In this document: positions 51,601-62,640 of the stretch, piece by piece
Numbering within the stretch: the first letter of the stretch is position 1
How the letters are laid out: the number at the start of each line of letters is the position of its first letter
NCBI GenBank assembly: GCA_028551475.1
Contig: CM052357.1
Span: 7,115,931 to 7,179,930 of the forward strand
Reading direction: 5' to 3'
Length of the DNA: 64,000 nt
DNA from: Casuarina equisetifolia
Taxonomy: Eukaryota > Streptophyta > Magnoliopsida > Fagales > Casuarinaceae
The notes under the pieces: model-generated
What the model saw: only the letters and a program-made list of their open reading frames with translations
Told to the model about the DNA's origin: nothing
Database searches by the model: none
Made by a program: the position numbers and the translations under genes

Positions 51601-51763
51601 GTTTTGTCGACCTAGCGTGATCAAATATGAGGTTGTTTTTCAATTGTAATAACAAGGATTGTTGATCATCCAGACATTGCCCAGACACCCCAAAGATACA
51701 TCAGCTGAGGAAAATTATGCATATGGGTATGAGGGAAATCAATGAAAAGAGCGGAATCCTCAT
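48611..51763 (-). pseudogene. LRR receptor-like protein C, two nonsense codons
   Basis: Full-length RLP of the same type (1051 codons including stop) with the frame otherwise open. Codon 21, inside the signal peptide, is TGA (51701-51703; TGC in B). A second stop, TAA at 49697-49699, falls in an LRR between FFSGPIP and CLIEM. The two open parts are 49697-51688 (N-terminal LRRs) and 48611-49693 (last LRRs, island, GFLVG membrane helix, tail ending DKIFMWFDA). An extra INN-containing stretch (FPINNFKNDLSL) distinguishes its first LRRs. Few lesions imply recent loss. Without readthrough neither part could be a secreted, membrane-bound receptor. Confidence 0.88.
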
Positions 51764-52070
51764 TGGAAGCAGAGGCAAGAGACAAGTATAGGAAAGAATT
51801 GGAGAAAGGGAGAGTAAAAGTCCTATAAACTCCACCTTTTTTCACATGAAGCTTTAGAACGTTGTCGGCTAAATAGATATCAAGTTTGGAATGGGAGGGC
51901 AACCAAAAAGAAAAAAGAAAAAACAAAGTGTAGAATGGGACTTAGAAAAAGAAGGCAACAACAAAACAGAGCCAGAAATGGTATAGTCGATAGAGGGAAA
52001 TAAACTACGTTTTAGTTGTATAATTAATGATGTCCTATTCGTGTCTTTTCTTCTTAAAATCGTTAAAACA
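51764..52070 (-). promoter_or_regulatory. RLP C 5' flank
   Basis: Aligns with the RLP A flank over its whole length. The W-box core seen in A is changed here (TCGAC in place of TTGAC near 51988). No start site can be set. Confidence 0.35.
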
Positions 52071-52500
52071 CTTCAGACATTCATTTGGAAGCTTGTTTAT
52101 AGCATAAAATAATATATTATTAGACTAGTAAAGAAAACATCCTTGAAGCTCTGTGGTAAAAAAGCTTTGACTTATTTAATAGGCTGATTGTTGGACTCTT
52201 ATAAACATATTCTTAGTGTGATCACATTTGTACTCTTTCTTGCATAAAAATCCTTCAAAAGAAAGCCTATAACATTCATTTGGAAGCATGTTCATGTAGC
52301 TAAAATAATATTACTAAGGTTGGTAAGGAAAATATTCGTGGACATAATTAGAAAGTTCAACTTATTTTTCATAAGTTGGTCATTAGATTCTCATAAACAT
52401 TTTCTTAGTGTGTTCCAAATTATAATATTTATTGCTTAAAACTCCTTAAAAACCTTAAAACATTTATTTGAGAGCTTATAATATAACATTCTTTAAAGAA
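52070..52500. repeat. Tandem array of ~190-bp units, unit 3
   Basis: Three units start near 52077, 52271 and 52460, as in the array at 10860. Confidence 0.6.
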
Positions 52501-53161
52501 ATTGGGTTAGTGAATATATATTAGGGTGGATACCTTATGTCTCCTTTGTGTATTTGAACAATAAATCATTTGCAACATGCAAATTCTGCCTCAACTTATT
52601 GAAGAGTATTGATTTGATACATAATAAAAGTATTTTAAATGATCAGCAAGCATATAACTCAATTGGTAGTTCATATTATATTTTGTTGTTTGTCAATCAA
52701 CACACCCTTATATTCATCTTAACTTTCAGGTGTTCGATAAAATCGCTTGGCCAATATTCATCTCAACTTTCTTCTTTAGCACCTTTATAAGTCTAGCATT
52801 TATCATCATTAATAATCAGTATTCATCTATCATGATGAGAAGGCATGTTAACTATGTAAATTGTTTCATATTCTCAAGACAAGCACCTAAGAGTTTCCTT
52901 AAATTAAAAAAAAAATCATTATAATCTTGAGCTAGTTTGTGAGTTGGACTTTAAATCTTCTAATATCTCTTTATATCTTAAAAATTCTTTAATTAAATAC
53001 CTTTAAATTTCTGAAAGCAATCTTATATTCTACAATGTAAAAGGCTACCGGAACTTTTTTGTTGGACTTAGATGTTGTAATCTAAATGATTTCATTTTTT
53101 GTCAAAAGGCTAATTTTTATAGTTCCTTTTTTTATAATTATTTAATTGATTGATAAATTTC
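52501..53161. other. AT-rich intergenic DNA, unit 3
   Basis: Matches 11400-11515 plus 12240-12631, i.e. without the 730-bp segment of unit 1. No gene seen. Confidence 0.4.
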
Positions 53162-53470
53162 TCCACCTCCATTCCACCAAGCAACTTTTTTGGACATAAC
53201 AGGATCGAATTTAAGATCCTTTTTTAATTGGAGCAATGAGGACTGCTGACTGCCAAAACACCACAAAGATACAGAAGTTGAGGAAAATTGCGACTATGGG
53301 CATCAAGAAAACCAATGAAAAGTAGAGAGTTCCAGCGGAAGCACAGACAAAGACAAGCGTACAACAAACAATTGAAGATGTGATGGAATCAATGGCGGAA
53401 TTAGGGGAATGAAGTCCGATAATCTTGACCCTTTTTTTGTTCGAGGGCTCAAGTCTTAGCGGGACGGCAA
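53162..53470 (-). pseudogene. RLP 5'-end relic, unit 3
   Basis: Same truncated RLP start as at 12632 but more complete on the 5' side. It covers sequence aligning with the RLP 5' flank (AGGACTT-like block near 53410), the signal peptide (IVAIFLNFCIFVVFW) and the QSLLLQLK-region. The frame is broken between signal peptide and cap. Homology ends after the WNGG equivalent. Confidence 0.65.
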
Positions 53471-53696
53471 CTGGCGTGTAGAATGGGGTAGAAGGAGCTG
53501 AGAGCTGCACCATATGGTCGACATCAGCATCTTTATGCATGGTGCCTTTTGAATCTTCAGAAGAGATTTTCTATCTGATCAAACCAATGCCGTGACTTTG
53601 CTAGTTCCGAGAAGAGAGTATGACCAGGCTAGCTGTTCTGACCGAACAACGACTGCCAAGCTCAGCGTATTCCACAAGCATATTACTTAATTCTAA

Positions 53697-54530
53697 CTAT
53701 TAGCTTGTTGCGGTTGCAAAAAGAGTTCATGCATATGCCCATGCTTGCTAGAAGGTCATCAAAGTTTTGTCATTTCAATCCCAATTAGTAGATTGTTATC
53801 ATGATGGTGATCCACTCTTGGACCCTACACATCATAGAAGCCTAAATGCTTTACAACATTTGACTTTGACTTGCCTAGTCATTATCTATGTTGTTAACGT
53901 TACTTGTTAATTCATTCATGTTTCTATACCTCTCATAGGCAGGCACTCAAACCCCACCTCAATATCTTACAAAAACTTCACATCTTGGTATTCTATTCAA
54001 GTGAAGTTCTTCCAATACATTACATCTCTATTCTGATGCAGCTTGGTTTGGTGACAAATTTGATTGTCACTTTACATGTGTTTTTATGTGTGTTCCTAGG
54101 TCCTAATCTTTTTTTTTTTGTTTTTTTGGTGTTTTCACAAACGATACGTAGTTCTACAATCAATCATAAAAACTGAATCCAAATGCCTTATCAACACTAT
54201 TGCAGAACTCATTTAGATTGATGTTCTTTTAATTGACCTTCATGCTACTCTATCTCTCCTTCCACTTTGCATTATGACAATTTCTCTACTCTTCATCTTA
54301 TTGCCAATCTAGTTCTCTACGCTCACACCTAAAATGTTAAAATTGACTTTCACTTTATCATAGAATGCACGGCACAAAGACACTGCTTGATCAATTTTAT
54401 ATCTTCTATAGATCAATCGACTAATATCTTCATCAAAGAGTTATTGCCATCCAAGTTCAAACTTCTTTGATCTAAGCTTAATATGTGGTCTTTCCTTTCA
54501 ACTTGCAAAGGGTATTAGACGATGTGTCAA
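53697..54530 (+). mobile_element. Decayed Ty1/copia 3' part, unit 3
   Basis: Second copy of the remnant at 13990, in the same order and orientation. FLGPNLFFFVF marks the segment between RT and RNase H near 54090, and the KIDFHF-type end is near 54350. More stops and T-run expansions than unit 1. Inactive. Confidence 0.7.
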
Positions 54531-54934
54531 TGCTACATCATTGTCAACAATAGCCATGTGTTAGTGCCATGTTACCATCTTTCCAGATCAACCCTAAGAG
54601 GACTGCATCTCCAGCACCCCGTCTTATCACTTGAACAGCTCAAACGGATCAATTGATCGGATCCACAAATCCCAATCGCTTCTACAATTCCTTCACCGAA
54701 AAATCTCTAATTTTTCAATCGTACAACTAATCTATAATTATAATAAATAGGAGATCAACATCAAATGTAAAACACAGAAAATTGTATTTTTTTATCTCAG
54801 TTTTATAATACAAGCCGAAGCATTCCGGCCACATTTTCAGGCTTGTTTTTCCGATTTGCTTCTTTGTTTGTACTTGATTGAGTTTCAATCTAATAGCATA
54901 ATAAAAAACCAGCATAAATTTTTTTTTCTTTATC

Positions 54935-55165
54935 AATAAATTTGTGGAACCAAAACACGCCACAAAGGCGTTGTTCTGATCAATAACTGTGCAAAACTAA
55001 AACACGCTTCAAAGACATTGTTTTGATTGAAAAATCAGCATAGTTGAAATGCATGGCAAGGCACTGTTTTGTTCAATAAATCCACACAACCAAAACACGC
55101 TACAAAGGAATTGTTTTGATCGATGAATCAGCATAGTTGAAATGCATAGCACGGTGCGAATATGA
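54935..55165. repeat. Tandem array of ~48-bp units, unit 3
   Basis: About five diverged units with TTGTTTTGAT and AAAACACGC blocks, matching 15076-15310. Confidence 0.6.
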
Positions 55166-55647
55166 ACAAGGATAAGCGGAGTCAAACGCACCGAAACAAG
55201 GCCATTTTGAGCATTGAAGATATAGAACCAAACGCACCAAAACAAGGCCTTTTTGATTTCATGTGTTGCTAAAGACGCATTCTTATTCACAATTATAATC
55301 CAATGCTGGGACTATTATATTTTCTAGTGAAATATGGAAATGAAATGAAATTAATAATGTTTCCTAAGTAATAAAAGCTTGAATTGAAAATTATAATCTT
55401 TGCTCATCTTCTACTAGTTACACAAAGAGATCATGCTTCTTTCCTTTTAATAGTTAGTAGAGATATTTTGATCATTTTTGTTTTTATGAACTTTTTTTTT
55501 TATAATTCAGAATTTTCACCAAACTTTGTTTGATTGTTTAAACTGGGGAACACAATAATGTGATCTTATTTTTATCTCTAATGCCTAGTCTTCATACTAC
55601 AAGCAATCAAAATATTTATTGAATTCAACATGTCGTAAACTATTCAA
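55166..55647. other. Intergenic DNA before the PPR fragment
   Basis: The first part matches 15310-15480. From about 55395 to 55640 it is unique in this window and AT-rich. No gene or element end seen. Confidence 0.35.
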
Positions 55648-56231
55648 ATGATAAAGAATGGGGATATGGGAAGTGCCGAGAAGAGTTTTACTAATTTGCC
55701 TGAAGTCAGTGTTGTTTCTTGGAATATTATGATAGCTGGGTATGGCCAGATATGTCAAAGTGAAAAAGCAGTCGAATATCTGCAAAGAATAGCATGTCAT
55801 GCCCGAGTGTGAGTTCATGGAATGCCATACTATCTGGCTATGCCCAGAGTGGGAACCACAATGAGGCATTAGAACTGTTCAGGGAAATGCAGTTTCGAGG
55901 TGTGAAATCTGATCGCACTACCTTGGCCATTATCCTCAGTTCGTGTGCAGCAATTGGGCTTCTGGACCCTGGAAAGCAGGTCCATGTTGCCTTACAAAAG
56001 GCTTCCTTTCACACTGATATATATGTCGCCAGTGGATTAATTAGCATGTATTCTAAGTGTGGGAAGACTGCGATGGCTAAGCATATATTTTTTAATATGC
56101 CTCAACTGGATATAGTGTGCTGGAATTCAATGATAGCTGGTTTTTCACTTAATTCTCTAGACATGGAAGCTTTCGCTTTCTTCAAGCAGATGAGACAAAA
56201 TAGAATACTTCGCACAGAATTTTCTTCCACA
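55648..56231 (+). pseudogene. PPR protein gene, middle fragment (At4g20770-like)
   Basis: Reads MIKNGDMGSAEKSFTNLPEV, VVSWNIMIAGYGQ, then after a deletion PSVSSWNAILSGYAQSGNHN, ALELFREMQFRGVKSDRTTL, GKQVHVALQKASF, GLISMYSKCGK and CWNSMIAGFS. This is the stretch that should follow the 5' fragment at 15796, so both derive from one gene. About 30 codons are missing near 55795 and the frame shifts there. The end joins NTM1 intron 2 DNA near 56232. The 3' end of the gene is not in the window. Confidence 0.8.
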
Positions 56232-56349
56232 TCGCATAAGTGGCACACATATGTTTGAACTCAATATCAAGGGCTACATACACATTGCAATGAACCATAA
56301 TTATCAAACTTGGAACCCGTGCATGCACGAAGAGAAAGAGAGTTGATAC

Positions 56350-56743
56350 CAAGAGCAGCGAGGTGCGTGTCTGTGCCAGCACTGGGGAATCTCTCAGACA
56401 AAAGCGTATTGAGAAAAGCTTCGTTACCCTGAATATCCGGCTCATTCACCTGCCCATACCCTCCCAGGACCCCATCCACCGATGCCTCCCCGCCCTTCTC
56501 TTACACAAGAAGACAAGCCCATTCAAGCACACCGAGAATTTTCCAAAGGAATCATAAACATGGAGAGGAAAGAAGAAAAGAGTAGAGGAGCTATATCAGC
56601 TAAGGTGTAGTACATACTTGCTAATATCTAACGCCCTGGCGGTACCAGTCTGTCTTCCTGCTTGGATCACCGACCTGTTCACTCCACATCTCCTCTGCGT
56701 TCTTGAACTCGCGGCCATCCGAATCCGGCCCTCCGACCTCCAT
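56350..56743 (-). pseudogene. NTM1: NTM1 copy 4, exons 1-2 only
   Basis: Exon 1 (56618-56743) starts MEVGGPDSDG with an intact ATG but has TAG for Trp41 (VRY-stop before the donor). Exon 2 (56350-56494) keeps [17 protein letters not shown] and has Gly in place of Val at its second codon. After about 115 bp of intron 2 the sequence changes to the antisense of the PPR fragment. The SAM motif and all later exons are absent. Confidence 0.85.
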
Positions 56744-57794
56744 TCTGTAGGCCGTCGCTCGTGCCGGCAACCTTACTTCGGAGTTTGGAGGGAAACGAAA
56801 CAATATCCGCTGCGAGGGACGCAGGGACTGGGAGAACAAAGGTGTTCTCCCATTGTATTTTGCGTAAAGAAAAAAAAAACAAAAAATACAAACTTCCACT
56901 AATTAATTTTTTTTAAACAATACTATTGCTTTTCCCCACCTCCTTTTCTTTTTAATAATATATAGAAATCGGGAAAAGAAATACACAATAAAAAAATAAA
57001 AATAAAAAGAAGAAGAAATGACTCATTTAGTAGAGTCATAGATAAAGGAACTAGCACCTTGGGGGACCTTGTCGCTAATATTTATACGAAGTAGACACTA
57101 AATATGTATACCAAAATTATTGAATAAAAATACTTGTTTTCTATTTAAGTTAAGTAATTGCTTTTGAGCAAATAATTCATCTTCATTTAACAACAATATT
57201 GTTTTTGACTACCATCAAATATAATTTTTCTTACCAATTATAAACAGAATTTGTGTAAAAGCCAGAAATTATTACAGTTCAAAAGATTTTAACCACCAAT
57301 TCTTTCAAAAGTCGACAAGCACCAAGTATTGAACAAATTGATTTGGTTGCAGCTTCAACAGTTAGGCTTAGGTGATGGGATGTGAAGGAAATTTGGGACT
57401 TAAGTATAGAGTTAGCTAAGTATGATGAGAGAAGGACAGTGGTGCTGTTTCCCCTAGTTAATGTTGTTCGTTTCTTCCCATTAAAGACTGTACCACGTCA
57501 TGTGGCATATTCCCCTCCAACGGATAGTATTAATCCAAAAGGCTGGCAAATTATTTGTTTAGCTTATATCTTTCATCCCTTTTAAGATGGCAATCTTAAG
57601 TCTATAAATATAAAGAACAAGTCCAGATCTAATAAAACATAACATGAAAGCAAGTTAGGTCTATAAATATAACCAAAAGATGAGCATGTAAAAAGAGAGT
57701 TATGGCTAACCCTCTTATTGAACAAAAGAGTAAGAAAAAAAAAAACACTTGACATTTTTCATCTTCTCATCATCATAGTCTTTTCAACATCTTT
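56744..57794. other. RLP D 3' flank and NTM1-4 upstream region
   Basis: Counterpart of 6446-7391, with plus-strand TATAAATA at 57603 and 57662. No gene seen. Confidence 0.45.
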
Positions 57795-60700
57795 TTATGC
57801 ATCAAACCACACAAGAATTTTATCAACACATTCATTGCACCATCTTTTTCATGTTTCCCAAAACATAAGAAGGAAAACATTCCAAGTTGCTCCTGCTAGA
57901 AAACCAAGACTAATGGGAATGAACAATTGATCAAATTTAACTAGTGGCGTTGAAGCTATATCTTGAGATTTTGGTGTTGTTGATGGTGGCAACAAATTGC
58001 CATTACATCCTGTTTTCAAAGGGAAGCCATATAACCCTTTGTTCCCTTCAAATGAAGTTTCAGAAAATGTTTTAAATTGCTTCACATATGGAATTTGCCT
58101 CACCAATTGATTGAATGAGAAATTCTAGAAAAATAAGACCGTCTGCAAGTTGCAAAGGAATCTTACCGATGAGCTTATTGCTTGAGAGGTCTAATGACTC
58201 AAGATCACTCAATCTTCCACGAGATGATGGTATTTGGCCATGAAAAGCATTATGTGACAAGTTTAGAAGATGCAATGATGTGAGATCTCCAATTGCTTCA
58301 AGTATAGGCCCATCAAGTTGGTTGCATGACAAGTCAATTAAGGTGAAGATAGTTAGAATCCTCACTAGCTCGATGTCTAACCCTTTAACAACAACTATTA
58401 TTGAGTCTTGATAATTAAAGACACTATGGTTTGATTGGAATTGGAGATAAGAGATGTTTGGTTGAGTAACAATTTTATCACCCATCAATGTTGTCTAACT
58501 TCAAACTATAAAAAATCTTCCAGTAAACTTGTTTGTGACCCCATCTACAATTTGAAGCATTGGCCAAGTAGCATTAGGCTTAGGACAAAATATATTCCCA
58601 TATAACCTATTGGGCTGCAAAATAAGGACATGCAACTTAGATGCATTTCCTAGGTAACATGGGAAGATATCCTCAAATTGATTGTACCCAATGTCCAAGA
58701 CCTCCAAATTTATGCAATTGACTAGAGACTTTGGTAAATGTCCTTCTATTTGATTTCCATTGAGATTTAATGTTTGTAAAACATAATTTCTTGGAAAGCA
58801 ATTAGGAATTGGCCCAAAGATATTGTTTCTCTTTAAATTCAACACTCCAAGAGTTGTACTCATCTCAATCAAGCATTAGGGAATTTAACCGTTAAAAAAA
58901 TTATTAGAAACATCTAATGCTTCAAGATATAAGGCATTGCATATTGATCTAGGGATATGCCCGTACAATTTATTGCTTGAAAGAAAGAAGAAATGAGTTT
59001 TGCCAAGTATCTTGCCAATAGTATTTGGTATTATAGAGTGAAAATTATTCATTGAGAAATCCAAAATTTGCATGTGACCTACACCTGGTAGTAAAGCCAA
59101 AAGTTCCCCTTGAAGTTGGTTGTTATGAAGGTACAAGTGTATCAAAGAAGAAAGATTAAAGGAAGGTTCCTCCAAAGTCGTCAAGTGGTTGAAAGAGAGA
59201 TTTAAGTAAAGAAGGTCACGAAATTTCCCAATCTAACTCGCTATACTTCCACCAATCTCATTGTTTGAAAGGTCAAGAATCACCAATTTGGATTGGTTTC
59301 TCAAGATATTAGGAAACCTTTTTAACTTGCAAGAAACTAATTGTAGTCTAGAAAGTTGGGGAAAGGAAGAGGAAGGTACATTAATATCATCATACTCAAT
59401 CAATAAGTTGTTGTGAGAAAATTGAAGACATGAAAGATTCCTCAATTGCTGAATCACTTTTAGTTGCAAGGAGTTGCTAAAGTTGTTAGAAGAAAGTGAG
59501 AGAAATTCCAAACTTTGGAGTTCAAAAATAAACATGGGTATTGGCCCTTTTAGATTATTTTTATGCAAAAGAATGAGACGGAGTGGCAAAGAAGAAACCT
59601 TCTGACTCTCATTAAGTTGACCAGAAAATTGATTATCCTGAAGACATAATTCTTGCAATGATGGAAGGGAAAACAAAGAAATTGGAATATTCCCATTGAG
59701 TAAATTGAAACTTAAGTCTAGGAATACAAGATGCAGGAGCTCTTCCCATGGAGTGGAAGTAATATGACCCGTTAGTTCATTCTCAAAAAGGTTTATTTGG
59801 GTTAGATTCTTGGCTATATTAAATGATGGAATTGGTCATGTCAATTTGTTGTCTGACATGTCCAAAGAAACTAAATGTGTGAGGCTTGCCATGGAGTACG
59901 GAATTGATCCACTAAAATTGCAAAAAAAAAAAAAAATCAATTTCGGATAACATTCTAAGGTTACCAATAGGATATGGAATTGTGCCTGAAAAACTTGTAT
60001 CGCTAAGCTTCAAGATTTGAAGAGATTCATCATGAGGAAAATCTAGAAGAGAACCTTGAAGCAGTGCATTTAGAGACAAATCAAGCATCTCTAGTGTTGG
60101 TATTTGGAAGATCTTTTATGGAAACTTGCCATTCAACCCAGAATCATAAAGGACTAAAAGCATTAAATTTGTGAAATTTGCAAAGAACTTTGGAATTGGA
60201 CAAAGAAAATTGTTGAAATTTAGGCGAATAATGTAAGAGACTTGAGCATGAGTATGGATAGATGGAAAGGACCTGAAAGATTACAATATGAAAAACTCAA
60301 CACTTTTAGCTTTGGCAAAGAAGATGACAAGGCCTAACACCATTCATTTCCTTGTGTTGATATTGTCACACCATCAAGATGAAGCTCTATAAGTTCTGAA
60401 AGGTTCTGAACTAGCATATATAAATTTGGATTCCCAAGGCTTAAACGGGTTTTTGAAACGGTGGATAAGTCAAGAATAACCAACTTTTTCTGGTAAGAAA
60501 TTGCCATCGGTACCTGTCCAGAAAAGCATGCGGTTGATAGGTTCAAATAAACCAAATTTGTCAACTTCTCAAACTCTGATGGAATTATAGAACTGGTGAA
60601 GTTGTTGTGAGCCGAGCTGAAGTTCTTGAGATACTGCAAACTGAAGAGACCACTTGAGTTAAGTCCACAAGAAATAGCTTCGTCAGTTAGATCAAGACCA

Positions 60701-60937
60701 ATAACACGTCCATCTTGGCAGGTTACACCTTCCCATAAGCAACAATCCACCCATCCATCCATTCCACCAAGCAAGTTTCTCGGACTTAGCGTGATCAAAT
60801 ATAAGGTTGTTCTTCAATTGGATTAACAAGGACTATTGATCGTCCGAACATTGCCCAGACACCCCAGAGATAGAGCAGTTGAGTAAAATTATGAAAATGG
60901 GTATCAGGGAAATCAATGAAAAGAGCGGAATCCTCAT
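57795..60937 (-). pseudogene. LRR receptor-like protein D, heavily decayed
   Basis: Whole-length RLP homology from MRIPLFSLIS (60937) to WFDA (57795), broken into at least seven open pieces. Lesions include a TAG right after QCSDDQ, TAG in place of Gln after GNEWC (about 60334), an expanded A-run near 59925, TAA codons at 58885-58887 and 58876-58878, a stop just before 58490, a short deletion with frameshift near 58120, and TGA replacing Gly in the cytoplasmic tail (57849). The 58876 stop is the same codon as in copy C. The GxxxG helix reads GFLAG. Cannot make a receptor. Confidence 0.9.
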
Positions 60938-61250
60938 TGGAAGCAGAGGCGAGAGGCATAGTATGGGAAAGAATTGAAGAGATGATGAAATTAGTTGACG
61001 AAAGGGAGGTAGAAGTCCTATAAACTCCACCTTTTTTCACATAAAGCACTAGAACGTTGCCAGCTAAATCGATATCAAGTTTGGAATGGGAGGGCAACTG
61101 AAAAAAACAAAAAGACAAAGTGTAGAATGGGACTTAGAAGAAAAAGACAGAGACAAAACAAAGCCAAAAATGGTATAGTCAATAAATGGAAATAAACTTG
61201 ATATAATTAATGTTGTCCTATTCGTGTCTTTTCTTCTTCAAATCCTTAAA
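60938..61250 (-). promoter_or_regulatory. RLP D 5' flank
   Basis: Aligns with the A and C flanks and keeps the TTGAC core near 61180. It serves a dead gene. Confidence 0.3.
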
Positions 61251-61665
61251 ACACTTCTGACGTTCATTTGGAAGCTTGTTCACTGCATAAAATAGTATAT
61301 TATTAGCGTAGTAAAGAAAACATCCTTGAAGCCAAAAGCTTTAACTTATTTAATAGGATGATTGTTGGACTCTTGTAAACATATTCTTAGTGTGATCACA
61401 TTTGTACTCTTTCTTGCATGAAAATCCTTCAGAAGAAAGTCTATAACATTCATTTGGATGCTTGTTCGTCTAACTAAAATAATATTACTATAGGTGTTAA
61501 GGAAAATATCTATGGACATAATTAGAAAGCTCAACTTATTTTTCACAAGTTGGTTGTTAGATTCTCATAAACATTTTCTTAGTGTGTTCCAATTTATAAT
61601 ATTTATTACTTAAAACTCCTTAAAAACCTTAAAACACTCATTTGAGAGCTTACAAGAACATTCTT
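61250..61665. repeat. Tandem array of ~190-bp units, unit 4
   Basis: Three units start near 61260, 61447 and 61637, as in the arrays at 10860 and 52070. Confidence 0.6.
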
Positions 61666-62333
61666 TAAAGAAATTGAGTTGGAAAAATATATATTAGGGT
61701 GGATACCTTACGTCTCCTTTGTGTATTTGAACAAGAAATAATATGCAACATGCAAATTCTACCTCAATTTATTAAAGAGTATTGATTTGATACAAATAAA
61801 AGTATTTTAAATAATTAGCAAGTGTGTAACTCAATTGATAGTTCATATTATATTTTGTTGTTTGTCATTCAACACACCCTTATATTCATCTCAACTTTCC
61901 AGGTGTTTGATAAAATCGCTTGGCCAATATATTCATCTCAACTTTCTCCTTTAGGACCCTCATAAGTGTACCATTTAGCATCATTAATAGTCAATATTCA
62001 TCTATCATGATGAGAAGGCATGTTTACTATGTAAATTATTTCATATTCTCAAGACATGTACCTAAGAGTTTCTTTAAATTAAAAAATAAAAAGTTAGAAT
62101 CTTGAGCTGGTTTTTGAGTTTGACTTTAAATCTTCTAATATCTCTTAATATATTAACAATCTTTAACTGAGTACCTTTAAATTTCTGAAAGCAATCTTAC
62201 ATTCTACAACGTAAAAGGCTACCGGAACTTTTTTGTTGGACTTAGATGTTTTAGTCTAAATGATTTCATTTTTTATCAAAAGGCTAATTTTTATAGTTCC
62301 TTTTTTATCATTATTTAATTGATTGATAAACTT
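61666..62333. other. AT-rich intergenic DNA, unit 4
   Basis: Aligns with 52500-53161. No gene seen. Confidence 0.4.
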
Positions 62334-62640
62334 CTCCACCTCCATTCCACAAAGCAAGTCTTTTGGACATAACAGTATCGAATTAAAGATCCTTTTTTAA
62401 TTGGAGCGATGAGGACTGCTGACTGCCAAAACACTACAAAGATACAGAAGCTGAGGAAAATTGCGACTATGGACACAAGAAACCAATGAAAAGTAGAGAG
62501 TTCCACCTGAAGCACAGACAAGGACAAGCGTACAACAAACAATTGAAGATATGATGAAATTAATGGTGGAATTAGGACCATGAAGTCCGATAATCTTGAC
62601 CCTTCTTTGTTCGAGGGCTCAAGTCTTGGCAGGACGGCAG
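62334..62640 (-). pseudogene. RLP 5'-end relic, unit 4
   Basis: Third copy of the truncated RLP start. It reads IVAIFLSFCIFVVFW, then a shifted frame for the LQLK region, ending at the WNGG equivalent. Closest to the copy at 53162. Confidence 0.65.

Larger units (their letters stand above)
17850..51763. repeat. Two head-to-tail ~16-kb segmental duplications
   Basis: NTM1-2 plus RLP B (about 17.85-35.75 kb) and NTM1-3 plus RLP C (about 36.1-51.8 kb) align along nearly their whole length, introns included. Exon offsets are 16.0-16.1 kb (exon 1: 16009; exon 8: 16135; RLP stop: 16012). The first 7.4 kb of the window and 56.2-62.3 kb are further copies of parts of the same unit. Confidence 0.85.
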
